Positions 41,982-49,969 of a stretch of DNA of 64,000 nucleotides are shown here, in pieces; the stretch's first letter is position 1, and every line of letters starts with the position of its first letter. A program made the translations under genes and the position numbers. The notes below the pieces were generated by a model that saw only the letters and a program-made list of their open reading frames with translations, did no database searches and was not told where the DNA came from. The stretch spans positions 309,152 through 373,151 of the forward strand of contig NZ_FTMD01000002.1 in NCBI RefSeq assembly GCF_900156155.1, in the 5' to 3' direction. The stretch is from Aromatoleum tolulyticum (GTDB taxonomy: Bacteria; Pseudomonadota; Gammaproteobacteria; Burkholderiales; Rhodocyclaceae).

Positions 41982-44057
41982 GTGGGCGATATTTGCGATA
42001 AACGCGACCCGGTAATTTCCGTTTTCGTTAATTACGAGCCCACGGTCGATAATTTCGTCCCGTGCTCGAATAAAGGCTTTGCGCTTGGCGTCCGTGGAAT
42101 CGGCCGATGAAATGCCAAGTTGATAGGCGCGTTGCCGCCATTGATCCTCGGTAGCGGTCATGCACGTCGAGCCGGCGAGCTGCTCGGGAGTCTTGGCGGC
42201 CTCCCGTAGCGCCTGCATGGCGATGCGCTGGGCGCGCGTGAGCTTCGCCGAGGGGCGGGGCAGCATTGGACGGTCGTCCGACTCGACGATGCAGGACGTG
42301 ACCGGGTCGCCGTCCGCGTCGGTTCCGAGATTCACTGTCACGAGCCGGAAGGGGTGCGCGGTGCCGTCCTGCCCGTCCTTGGACTTGGCGACGCGCCACG
42401 TGCGCTGATCGCCTTCGCGTGTAACCTCAATGACCACGTCGAGCGCGGCGAACAGGCTGGAGTGCCCGCGCATCCCCTTGGACACGTCCTTGCCGGGATG
42501 GTGGATCAACATCACGAGCCCGCCGACTTCGGCCTGCAGCGCGCGCACGGCGGCCAGGATTCGCCCCATCGCCTCGGCGCTGTTCTCGTCGGCGCCCGGC
42601 GCGGCAGCGTTCAAAGTGTCGATGAACACGACGCCGCCGGCCCGACCGGCGTTGCGGATGGCGCTTGCAAGGTCGGGCCAGTCGCGCACGTCAAGCAGCG
42701 AGAAAGGCGCGTCGACGATCGCCGGGGCCGTTGCGCCGGTCCCGTTGCGCGCATGGTTGGCGCGCACCCGCTTCGGCATCCCCGCGGCGCCCTCTTGCAC
42801 GACGTAAGTTACCGGGGTGGGGGCCGCGACCTTGTGTCCGAACCAATCGTCGCCGCGCTCCAGGGCCTCGCTGAGATCGTAGCCGAGGAAGGTTTTGCCG
42901 CTTCCGCTTGGACCAAACAATGCCCCGAGCCCGACAGCGGGCAGGATGCCTTTGACGCACCACGGCAGCGCCGGCCGCATGGCATACTGATCCGCTGGGA
43001 TTAGCTGATAGCGGTCTGTGGTCTGCGGGGCCACGTTGCCGGTGAACGGGTTCGCCCGGCGCCGGGGATTCGCCCACCCGCGCGCCTCGGCGGCGGTGAA
43101 GATCGCGCGGTAGTCGGTACGCTCGCCGCTGAATGTGCCCCATTGCTCGAGACCGTCCCCGCCGGGGAAGCGCGTCGACGTCGCGGACCACTCCTCCCAG
43201 AGTTCGCACCCAATGTCGCCGAGACAGCAAAGCGCCTGACCCGTCTTGACCCACGATGCGCGGTCGTCCGGGTCCAGATACCGGAGCGCATCGCGAAGGT
43301 CCGCGATCGTTGCGGCCTGCTGCTCGGGCGCCTTGTTTTCCCAGTCGAGCGGGGTCGCGGGCCGCGCACGGGGAGTGCTCTGCGGCATCATCGGAGGAAG
43401 TTCCGCCAGCGCGATGTCGACCGGCGCCCCGGTCGTGGGGATGATGCGAGGAGCGGGGCCGCCAGCCACGGGACCGAAGTAATACGCCTGCGAAAGCGTA
43501 AAGGACTCGGGCGCCGAGATGCCCCCGAGGATCGTATTAAGTTTCCCGACGTAGGTCGCGCGCTCTTCGGGGCGGCGCGGGCGCGACAGACGGAAGAGCG
43601 CGCGCCAGCGGGGATACCCCGGCGTACTGCTCGCAGTGCTGTAAATTAACGCCTCAACACCGCAGACGGAAAGGAGCTGCGCGACCGCTTCGGGCTGCAC
43701 TTGGCCGCCGTCATAGTCGACCTCGATGCCCGTCACCTCGATGACGTTGGCGTCATGGCGCAAGCTACCTCTGGCGGTTCGCTGCGTTCCGAAGCGGGCG
43801 AGTTTCAGGAGGGGGAGCTCGCTCTTGGATTGCCGCGGGGGACTCTGGGAGATCATTTGCGCGAGCGCGGCCAAGTCTGAAACCTCGCACTCGACGGGAT
43901 CGGCGGTGATCGTTGGGAACAGGCTCACCACCAAGGGGGACCGATTGACCTGCGGCGGGGGCGGCACTACACTTTGCACAGTCTGTATGCCCGTACAGCT
44001 ATTTTCCGCGCCCTCTTGCCCCGCCAGGCCGAGGGCGCTTTCATTTGCGGGGCTCAT
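41922..44057 (-). CDS. Element replication protein: primase-like domain plus RepA-type helicase
   Basis: A 711-aa multidomain protein. Residues ~75-220 resemble an archaeo-eukaryotic-type primase domain with the acidic pair in IEVDYD (Asp114, Asp116). Residues ~250-330 resemble a PriCT-2 primase C-terminal module (LRDALRYLDPDDRASWVKTGQAL in part). Residues ~360-620 form a RepA/RecA-type hexameric helicase with Walker A GPSGSGKT at 382-389, Walker B GGVVFIDTLN and LVMLIHHPGKD. The C-terminus looks like a winged-helix (LTRAQRIAMQALREAA ... IDRGLVINENGNYRVAF). Such proteins initiate and unwind satellite or plasmid origins. The stop of this gene lies inside the repeat block proposed as origin. 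Overlaps of ATGA type join it to the next upstream gene. Confidence 0.82.
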   Translation of the reverse strand: MSPANESALGLAGQEGAENSCTGIQTVQSVVPPPPQVNRSPLVVSLFPTITADPVECEVSDLAALAQMISQSPPRQSKSELPLLKLARFGTQRTARGSLRHDANVIEVTGIEVDYDGGQVQPEAVAQLLSVCGVEALIYSTASSTPGYPRWRALFRLSRPRRPEERATYVGKLNTILGGISAPESFTLSQAYYFGPVAGGPAPRIIPTTGAPVDIALAELPPMMPQSTPRARPATPLDWENKAPEQQAATIADLRDALRYLDPDDRASWVKTGQALCCLGDIGCELWEEWSATSTRFPGGDGLEQWGTFSGERTDYRAIFTAAEARGWANPRRRANPFTGNVAPQTTDRYQLIPADQYAMRPALPWCVKGILPAVGLGALFGPSGSGKTFLGYDLSEALERGDDWFGHKVAAPTPVTYVVQEGAAGMPKRVRANHARNGTGATAPAIVDAPFSLLDVRDWPDLASAIRNAGRAGGVVFIDTLNAAAPGADENSAEAMGRILAAVRALQAEVGGLVMLIHHPGKDVSKGMRGHSSLFAALDVVIEVTREGDQRTWRVAKSKDGQDGTAHPFRLVTVNLGTDADGDPVTSCIVESDDRPMLPRPSAKLTRAQRIAMQALREAAKTPEQLAGSTCMTATEDQWRQRAYQLGISSADSTDAKRKAFIRARDEIIDRGLVINENGNYRVAFIANIAHPDSRTDTDKTGHLSGHGPP

Positions 44058-44239
44058 CGCTCACCCCCTTCGCCGCGCCAGGTGAGCGGGTGATATAGCG
44101 AGCGGCCCTTGCGGGCGGCCCGTTCAGCGGCGCGGCGCTCGGTGCGAGTCGGAGTGGGCAGCGGTGCAGCCAAGAGCCCCGCACGCTGCAGACGTTGGCC
44201 GGCCGCAACGGCGGCGGCGCTTACGTGGCGGCGCTTCAT
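44054..44239 (-). CDS. Short basic element protein, 61 aa
   Basis: Very basic (KRRHVSAAAVAAGQRLQRAG, then RTERRAAERAARKGRSLYHPL). It overlaps both neighbours by ATGA, between the AlpA-like gene and the primase-helicase gene. It may bind nucleic acid, judged only from charge. No family recognised. Confidence 0.6.
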   Translation of the reverse strand: MKRRHVSAAAVAAGQRLQRAGLLAAPLPTPTRTERRAAERAARKGRSLYHPLTWRGEGGER

Positions 44240-44421
44240 TGCGACGCCCCCGCGGTCAGGCGCTCGACAGCATCCGCGGGCCAGCGCAAGCGGCCGTTTT
44301 CAAGGCGTATGGGGCGCAATCCGCAGTAATGCCCGTGGCGCCACAAGGCGGTGCGGATCGAGGCGGGCTTGACGTCGACCGCCTTGGCAAGCGTGACGGT
44401 CGTAATGAGTTGCTGTTGCAT
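44236..44421 (-). CDS. AlpA/MerR-like small DNA-binding regulator
   Basis: A 61-aa product: LITTVTLAKAVDVKPASIRTALWRHGHYCGLRPIRLENGRLRWPADAVERL (cited in parts). This is the winged helix of AlpA/excisionase-type proteins, in which a VKPASIRTALWR recognition helix is followed by a small wing. I chose ATG 44421, preceded by GGTGG; a GTG three codons upstream (44430) is possible. In phage satellites such proteins activate excision and replication genes. It directly precedes the replication gene in the same operon. Confidence 0.72.
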   Translation of the reverse strand: MQQQLITTVTLAKAVDVKPASIRTALWRHGHYCGLRPIRLENGRLRWPADAVERLTAGASQ

Positions 44422-44494
44422 GGCTGCCACCGTTCGTCTATCAGGTGGCGCCAGTTTTTCAATCCGCTATCCCGACATTGGGAGCATTCCGGGA

Positions 44495-45133
44495 CTACTT
44501 TTTGGGCGCGAGTTGATTCTTGAGCGTTTTCAGGCTTCTGCTCTGTTCGGTTTGCGTTACGGTATCCAGGTACCGCACGCAATCGCCCTCGATCTCCTGG
44601 AAACGAACCCTCACCGGGTTCTCGCGAGCGGCGCGGAGGTCATCCAGGAGGTCCGACCCCTCGGTTGTGTCTAAGCGGATCTCATCGAGCACTTGCGCAT
44701 AATCCCGCGTCCCGAGTTTCTCGCAGATTCGCTCTATTGCATGATTCAGCGGCGATAGCTTGCCCTTGCGAGAGGAGCCCCCCTTCTTTTGCCCCGTGGC
44801 TACCGCACCGCCCATTCCCGCGAACTGCTCCAGCATGCGCCCCCATGCCGCGCACAGATCGTCTACGTGATACCCCGTCAAGGTCCGGTCGTAGCGAACC
44901 GCGTAGAGCACCTCTTCGGCGCACTCCACGAATTTAAGAACTGCGGCGGTTCGCTCGCCATCGCCCTGCCCGCTGATAAGCTCTCGCGCCGGCGCGATCA
45001 ATTCAGACTCAACGAGCGCCGCGTATCTGGCAGCTCCCGCGTCTAGCAGGAGTTCACCGTCGTCCGTAACCCAAATGTTTCTCATCGCGCCACAGATCCG
45101 GTCGCGCTCCGAAGGATAGAGAATTGCGCTCAC
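44495..45133 (-). CDS. Element protein of unknown function, 212 aa
   Basis: Starts inside the integrase stop (ATGA at 45130-45133). Mainly helical with ELLLDAGAARYAALVESELI, FVECAEEVLYAVRYDRTLTGYHVDDL and a Lys/Ser-rich link KKGGSSRKGKLS near residue 125. There is no signal peptide, membrane span or known domain that I recognise. It is coupled to the integrase and lies ahead of the regulator, so it may act in control of lysogeny or excision; this is a guess from position. Confidence 0.65.
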   Translation of the reverse strand: MSAILYPSERDRICGAMRNIWVTDDGELLLDAGAARYAALVESELIAPARELISGQGDGERTAAVLKFVECAEEVLYAVRYDRTLTGYHVDDLCAAWGRMLEQFAGMGGAVATGQKKGGSSRKGKLSPLNHAIERICEKLGTRDYAQVLDEIRLDTTEGSDLLDDLRAARENPVRVRFQEIEGDCVRYLDTVTQTEQSRSLKTLKNQLAPKK

Positions 45134-46446
45134 GCTGACGCCCCCACCACGCGAAGCCCCGGCGCCTGCTCCGCGCTCGGTTGCTCAATGCCGGCCTGCT
45201 CCAAGATCCACCCTTCGACCTTGGTGTGCCACATCCGAAGCAGATCGAGCGGGCGCCGCCGGTAGTGCTTCTCCGCGATGGCGCTGGGCTTGTGCCCCAT
45301 GATCTGCGCGACGATCCCGGCCGGCACTTCCACCCATTCCGCCAGCGTGCCAAACGAGCGCCGCAATCCATGCAGAGACAGCGCGGGCAGGCCTCCGGCG
45401 GCGAGGGCCTTCACATGCTGAATGCGCGGCTCCTGCAGCCTCCCGGATTCCGCCTTGGGGCTGCTGAATACCCATCCGTTGCGGCGCGGTAGCGGTGCCA
45501 GGAGGGAGGCGACAAAGGGGGTCAGCGGAATGGTGCGCTCGCCTTCTACCTTGTCGCGGATGGTCAGGCTTCGCCACTGAAAGTCCAAGTCATCCCAGCG
45601 CAGGCCGGCGAGCTCCTCGCGGCGAGCGCCGGTGAGCAAGAGGGCTTGTAGGTATGCTGCAATGACCGGGTTTCCAATCTTGCCGACGTGCTCGAACCAC
45701 AGCGCGAGCTGTTCGCGCTGCAAGCAGTCGTCCTTAGCACGGGCCTTGGGCAGCGTATCGCGCGCCATGCGCCGATTGCAGGCGTCAGCGTGCGTTACGT
45801 CCCGGTACTCGGGCCGATCGCCACACCAGCTCATGAACGCACGCAGGGCTCGGTAAGTCTGCGCGGCTTGGGTGGGCGTGCGGGCCGCCAACGGTTCGAG
45901 CCATGCCTTGACGGCCTCCCCGTCTAGTTCCGACAGGCGCATCGCGAGCAGCGGATACAGGGGCCCCGGTTGCGTCTTATCGGACTCCCCGTGCCTGCGG
46001 CCTCGGGTCCGCGGTGCGCCGCCCTCCTTCGCCATGTTCTGGTGATTTAGTAGATGGCGCTCGCCCCACTTGCCGGCGCGGGCCTTGAGATACGCGCGCC
46101 AAGCCTCCCCCACGGTTACCTCGTCCCGCTTGGCCTCCTCCCGCTTGGCCTCCACAGCGGCGAGGCGCTCCGCTTTGTCTTGTCGCGGGTCTATCCCCTT
46201 GTCGACCAGAGTTAGCAGGCGGTTGGCCTCCGTGCGGGCGTCCTCGATATTCCACGCGCGAACGTCACCGACCGTCACGCGCACGGTTTGGCGGTTCAAC
46301 TTGGCCTCGAAGATGAACGCCTTCGCGCCGGCCGTTGCGCGCACCGCAAGGCGCGGCGCTACGGTATCCCACAAGAATGCTTGCTTGATTCCCTCGGGGC
46401 ACGTGAAGCGGCGGATGCGATCCGGGGTAAGGCGTTCTCGCTGCAT
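45130..46446 (-). CDS. int: Tyrosine-type site-specific integrase
   Basis: A 438-aa integrase of the P4/bIL-type family that uses tRNA genes. An N-terminal DUF4102-like arm-binding domain (residues ~10-95: GIKQAFLWDTVAPRLAVRATAG, ARTEANRLLTLVDKGIDP) is followed by a core-binding helical domain and the catalytic domain. Catalytic residues are present: Arg in TGARREELAGLRW, His-x-x-Arg in LHGLRRSFG, His in MGHKP, and Tyr in EKHYRRR. AAAGGAG precedes the ATG. It sits at the right end, 220 bp from attR, and its promoter overlaps the GTGTAGCC repeats, so it may repress itself. Confidence 0.95.
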   Translation of the reverse strand: MQRERLTPDRIRRFTCPEGIKQAFLWDTVAPRLAVRATAGAKAFIFEAKLNRQTVRVTVGDVRAWNIEDARTEANRLLTLVDKGIDPRQDKAERLAAVEAKREEAKRDEVTVGEAWRAYLKARAGKWGERHLLNHQNMAKEGGAPRTRGRRHGESDKTQPGPLYPLLAMRLSELDGEAVKAWLEPLAARTPTQAAQTYRALRAFMSWCGDRPEYRDVTHADACNRRMARDTLPKARAKDDCLQREQLALWFEHVGKIGNPVIAAYLQALLLTGARREELAGLRWDDLDFQWRSLTIRDKVEGERTIPLTPFVASLLAPLPRRNGWVFSSPKAESGRLQEPRIQHVKALAAGGLPALSLHGLRRSFGTLAEWVEVPAGIVAQIMGHKPSAIAEKHYRRRPLDLLRMWHTKVEGWILEQAGIEQPSAEQAPGLRVVGASA

Positions 46447-46461
46447 GATGTTGGCTCCTTT

Positions 46462-46535
46462 GGCTACACCGTGTAGCCATCCGCCTCGCCCTCGGGTCGC
46501 GGTCGGTAGGTCATCCGTGTAGCCACGGTGTAGCC
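46462..46535. repeat. Right integrase arm-type sites; rest of 46447-46799 has no gene
   Basis: A perfect palindrome GGCTACACCGTGTAGCC at 46462-46478 and two more GTGTAGCC at 46517-46524 and 46528-46535. The last pair repeats the left-end pair exactly. Between here and attR (46536-46665) the DNA is A/T-rich, with TGTCTATG occurring at 46563 and 46637. I see no gene between the integrase start and the EAL gene stop at 46800; the stretch holds these sites, attR and a terminator. Confidence 0.65.
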
Positions 46536-46665
46536 AAATTCTAGCGATGCGCGCCTACTTTTGTCTATGAGCGATTACGCACAAATTCCACGCAAATCCA
46601 CTAATGGCGCGGCTTTCATGCGATTTTGTAGATATCTGTCTATGGTAGTCAAAACGCCTATTTTC

Positions 46666-46715
46666 CCGCCTTGTAAGCGGTAGGTCATCTGTTCGAGTCA
46701 GATTGTCGGCACCAA
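46666..46715. repeat. attR: 50-bp direct repeat (3' half of tRNA-Thr)
   Basis: Exact copy of 37608-37657. The preceding bases (TTTTC) are unlike the tRNA D-arm, so this is a partial tRNA left by integration, not a second gene. Confidence 0.95.
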
Positions 46716-46730
46716 ACGCACTTCGCACGG

Positions 46731-46757
46731 GCCCGGATCGCACGACCGGGCTTTTTG
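46731..46757 (+). terminator. Original terminator of tRNA-Thr, now beyond attR
   Basis: GCCCGG-loop-CCGGGC followed by TTTTTGC, 15 bp after attR. The tail CCGGGCTTTTTGCTTTCC matches the element-borne copy after attL nearly exactly. Confidence 0.8.
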
Positions 46758-46799
46758 CTTTCCGGCCGGCGCCTTTCCGCCCGCGCGCGGGCCGCTGCC

Positions 46800-49205
46800 T
46801 TAGTGCTGCTGCACTGACTGGACGCGCACCGAGCGCCACGCCGCGAACGCCTCGGCGCGGATCGGTTCGCTGATGACGTAGCCCTGCGCGACGTCGCACC
46901 CTTGCGCCGACAGGTGTTCCCACCCGGCCCGGTCCTCGACGCCCTCCGCGACGACCTCGAGGTCGAGATCATGTGCGAGGTCTATGGTCGAGCGGACGAT
47001 GACGTCCGAATCGCTGTTCGCGAGCATGTCCTGCACGAAGGATTTGTCGATCTTGATCGCGTCGACGGGCAGCTTCTGCAGGTACGCAAGCGAGGAATAG
47101 CCGGTGCCGAAATCGTCGATGAACAGGGCACTGCCGAGGTCCTTCAGCCGCTGCAGGCAGTCCCGGCTGCCCTGTGGATCCTGCATCAGCGCGCTTTCGG
47201 TGAGTTCGAACTGGATGTCCTCCGGGTCGGCGCCCCAGGTCGCGAAATGATTGCGCACGCGCTCGATCAGCTTGGGATCGCGCAGGTCGCGCGCGGAGAG
47301 GTTCACGGCCACAGGCACGCTGAGCCCGTCCTGCCGCCAGACATAGCTTTGGCGGAAGGCAGCCTGCATGACCCAGTCGGTGAGCGGGCTGATGAGCCCG
47401 CTGTGCTCGGCGAGGCCGATGAACTCGTTGGGCCACAGGGTGCCGCGCAGCGGATGCTCCCAGCGCACCAGGGCTTCGACGCCGCACAACTCGCCGCTGG
47501 AAAGCCGCGCCTTGGGCTGGCAGTAGAGACGCATCTGGCCGGCGTCGATCGCACGGTGCAGATCGCCGATGAGCGCGAGCCGGCCCGCGCACTCGCGATC
47601 GCGCCCGCCGGTATAGAGCGCATGCCCGTGTCCCTGCTGGCGCGCTTGGTGCATCGCGACGTTGGCACGGCGGATCAGCGCGTCGGCCTCCGTGCCATGA
47701 CCGGGGAACACGGCGATGCCGATGCTGCCGCCGGCGTCGAGCATGATCTCGCCGATCGTGACGGGCTCGAGCAGTTCGGTCAGCAGGCGCTGCGCCGCGC
47801 GCGACGCAGCCGCGGCGTCCGCGTGCGGCAGCAGGATCGCGAACTCCGATTCGCCGACGCGGGCGATGCCTGAGGCTTCCTGCATGACACGCCGGATGCG
47901 GGTGGCGACCTCGCACAGCATCACGTCGCCCTGCTGGTAGCCGAGCGTTTCATTCACCTCCTGGAAGTGATTCACGCCGAGCACCAGCAACGCCAGAGGA
48001 CCGCTGTGCACCTTGGCGGCGTCGATCTCGGCAACCAGGCGCATGCGCAGTCGCCAGCGGTTCGGGAGGCCCGTGAGCGCATCTTCCTCGGCCATGCGCT
48101 TGATCGTCTCCTGCGCTTCCCGGCTCCGTTCGCGCAGGCGCAGCGTCGCGATGCCGAAGGAGAGATCGTCCGCCAGTTCGCCGAGCAGACTGGCTTCCGC
48201 TTCGTCGAAGGCATCCTCCTCGGTGGCGGCGATCGTCAGGTTGCCCAGGATCTCGTCGCCCTGCCGCAACGGAAACGCGCTGACCGCAGCGATGCCCCGC
48301 CGCAGGTCTTCGTCACGCCACGGGGCGAGGGCTTCGTCCTTCCGGATGCTGCGGCCGATGCTGGGCTGCCCGGTGCGGATCGCCACGCCGGTGGCACCAT
48401 GTCCCCGTTCGCCCTCGCCCCATGTAAGGCGCTGCCAGTCGAGGAACTCGCGGTCGATACCGTGAAAGGCCATGATCGCCACGCTCTTCGCTTCGTCGTG
48501 CTGGGCATAGCCTACCCATGCGAAGCGATATCCGCCTTCCTCGACGATGATCCGGCAGATGTCCTGCAGCAGGCCCTGCTCCTCGGTGGCACGCACCAGC
48601 GCGCGGTTCGCCTCGCTAAGGGTCTTGCGTGCGCGGTTCACCCGGCGCAGAGCCTCCTCGACCACGGCGTGGCGCTCGGCCTTGCGCAGCACGATCATGC
48701 CATAAGCAAGTGCATTGACCGCCTCCTGGAGGAGATCAACGGAGCCGGCGGCGAAGCCGTCCGCACGCATGCCTGCGATCTGCAGCGCGCCGAGCAGTTG
48801 CGTTCCGTCGCGCAGCGGCAACACCGCAAGAATCGACGCATGTCCGGCAGGGGCGAGGAATGGCCGCCCGGCCAGCAAGGCTTCGCGCGCGGCGAGTCCC
48901 CACGGCGAATCGTCGAACGCCGGGAACTCCTCACCGAAGTCGTCCAACGTCGGTTCGGAGCATGCAACGCGCTGCAGCGTAAGGCATTCCACATCGGCGA
49001 AACTGACCGCTGCGAACCGGAAAGCCGCCGTGTCGACGACCGCCTGGCAGACGTTGCGCAACAGTCCAGGCTCGTCCGTCGCAGCGCGCACGGCCGCGTG
49101 GGTCACGCGCAGCGCGGTCAGGGCATAGCCAAGCTCCGGCCCATCCGAATGGGGATGCGTCGCCGCCATCCTCTCCCTGCCCGACAATTGCTCGTCCATC
49201 GTCAT
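46800..49205 (-). CDS. GAF-GAF-GGDEF(degenerate)-EAL signalling protein
   Basis: An 801-aa cytoplasmic protein. Two GAF-like domains span about 30-190 and 215-370 (the second contains QGLLQDICRIIVEEGGYRFAWVGY, in part). A GGDEF domain follows (DALTGLPNRWRLRMRL) with the active-site loop altered to GESEF, so no cyclase activity is expected. The EAL domain keeps GVEALVRWEHP, VNLSARDL, ELTESALM, DDFGTGYSSL, KIDKSFV and AEGVED, so cyclic-di-GMP hydrolysis is likely, with the GGDEF remnant as a possible GTP sensor. ATG 49205 (MTMDEQL), preceded by CAGGGGCG, is preferred to 49241. Confidence 0.9.
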   Translation of the reverse strand: MTMDEQLSGRERMAATHPHSDGPELGYALTALRVTHAAVRAATDEPGLLRNVCQAVVDTAAFRFAAVSFADVECLTLQRVACSEPTLDDFGEEFPAFDDSPWGLAAREALLAGRPFLAPAGHASILAVLPLRDGTQLLGALQIAGMRADGFAAGSVDLLQEAVNALAYGMIVLRKAERHAVVEEALRRVNRARKTLSEANRALVRATEEQGLLQDICRIIVEEGGYRFAWVGYAQHDEAKSVAIMAFHGIDREFLDWQRLTWGEGERGHGATGVAIRTGQPSIGRSIRKDEALAPWRDEDLRRGIAAVSAFPLRQGDEILGNLTIAATEEDAFDEAEASLLGELADDLSFGIATLRLRERSREAQETIKRMAEEDALTGLPNRWRLRMRLVAEIDAAKVHSGPLALLVLGVNHFQEVNETLGYQQGDVMLCEVATRIRRVMQEASGIARVGESEFAILLPHADAAAASRAAQRLLTELLEPVTIGEIMLDAGGSIGIAVFPGHGTEADALIRRANVAMHQARQQGHGHALYTGGRDRECAGRLALIGDLHRAIDAGQMRLYCQPKARLSSGELCGVEALVRWEHPLRGTLWPNEFIGLAEHSGLISPLTDWVMQAAFRQSYVWRQDGLSVPVAVNLSARDLRDPKLIERVRNHFATWGADPEDIQFELTESALMQDPQGSRDCLQRLKDLGSALFIDDFGTGYSSLAYLQKLPVDAIKIDKSFVQDMLANSDSDVIVRSTIDLAHDLDLEVVAEGVEDRAGWEHLSAQGCDVAQGYVISEPIRAEAFAAWRSVRVQSVQQH

Positions 49206-49368
49206 GGCACGCCCCTGATCAACCGCTGGCCGCTCATCCACGCGCCAGCGCCGAATTTAGACACTTCATGCACCACAAGGTTGGTTCCACCGCAGAACGA
49301 CGTGCAGTTGCCCAAGCGATACCCCGCCGCCGGCGACCGCGCGGCGTCGGCTCAGCCCCGTTCCGCAC

Positions 49369-49854
49369 TCAGAGCTTGTAGCCGATCTGCCGCAGCAGCT
49401 TCTTGCGTGCGTCGATCTGCTGCTCATCCTCGATCCCGAGCGGCGGCGCGCCGTCGACGACGCCGATGATGCCCCGCCCCTGCCCCGTCTCCGCCAGCAG
49501 GACATCTACCGGATTCGACGTCGCACAGAAGATGCGGCATACCTCGGGTACCTGCTTGATCGCGTTGAGGACGTTGACCGGATAAAAGCCTTCGCCGAGG
49601 AAGACGATGAAGCTGTGACCCGCAGCAATCGCCTGCGCGTTCGTCTGTGCCATCAGGACCATCGCGTGGTCCGTGCCCGACCAGCGGATCAGGCGGTCGC
49701 CGGATGCTTCGCAGAACGCCAGCCCGAAGCGGATGCCGGGCACCGCATTCACCAGCGCTTCGTGGATGTCCTCGACCGACTTGATGAAGTGCGTCTGGCC
49801 GAGGATGAAGTTGATCGGCTCGGGCTTTTCGATCCTGACAGCAATCAGATTCAT
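49369..49854 (-). CDS. Adenosine-specific kinase family protein (DUF355)
   Basis: A 161-aa protein that matches this small, highly conserved family along its length: INFILGQTHFIKSVEDIHEAL, GIRFGLAFCEASGDRLIRWSG, GHSFIVFLGEGFYPVNVLNAIK, VCRIFCATSNPVDVLLAETGQGRGIIGVVDG (cited in parts). Archaeal members were named adenosine-specific kinases from structural work; the role in bacteria is not settled. Single gene, 115 bp after the MFS gene on the same strand. Its ATG at 49854 has GGGGAGGCGCGACACC upstream. Confidence 0.85.
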   Translation of the reverse strand: MNLIAVRIEKPEPINFILGQTHFIKSVEDIHEALVNAVPGIRFGLAFCEASGDRLIRWSGTDHAMVLMAQTNAQAIAAGHSFIVFLGEGFYPVNVLNAIKQVPEVCRIFCATSNPVDVLLAETGQGRGIIGVVDGAPPLGIEDEQQIDARKKLLRQIGYKL

Positions 49855-49969
49855 GGTGTCGCGCCTCCCCAGTGATGGGCCGCGCCGTGGCGTCGTGCCG
49901 AACCGATACCCGTACAGGCGACCGTCACCTTCACCATAGCACCCGGCCGGACCGTGCGCGGCGGCGCGT

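Larger units (their letters stand above)
37608..46715. mobile_element. Integrated phage-satellite-like element with its own capsid gene
   Basis: A 9.1-kb element bounded by perfect 50-bp repeats in tRNA-Thr. From the integrase end leftward it carries int, a 212-aa gene, an AlpA-like regulator, a 61-aa gene, a primase-helicase, a 107-aa gene, a P27-like small terminase, three small genes and an HK97-fold capsid gene, all on the minus strand. One membrane-protein gene faces the other way next to attL. Gene order int-alpA-rep-terS-capsid recalls phage-inducible chromosomal islands. There is no large terminase, portal, protease, tail, lysis or repressor gene that I can recognise, so it could not make particles alone. 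Most junctions are ATGA or TAATG overlaps, indicating an intact, selected operon. Confidence 0.88.

Noticed and set aside
46666-46715. Apparent second tRNA-Thr
   Set aside because: Only the 3' half is present; the D-arm and 5' acceptor strand are missing. It is the attR copy.
37608-46715. Reading the element as a complete prophage
   Set aside because: No large terminase, portal, tail, lysis or repressor genes are present and 9.1 kb is too small; satellite or remnant are the only fitting readings.
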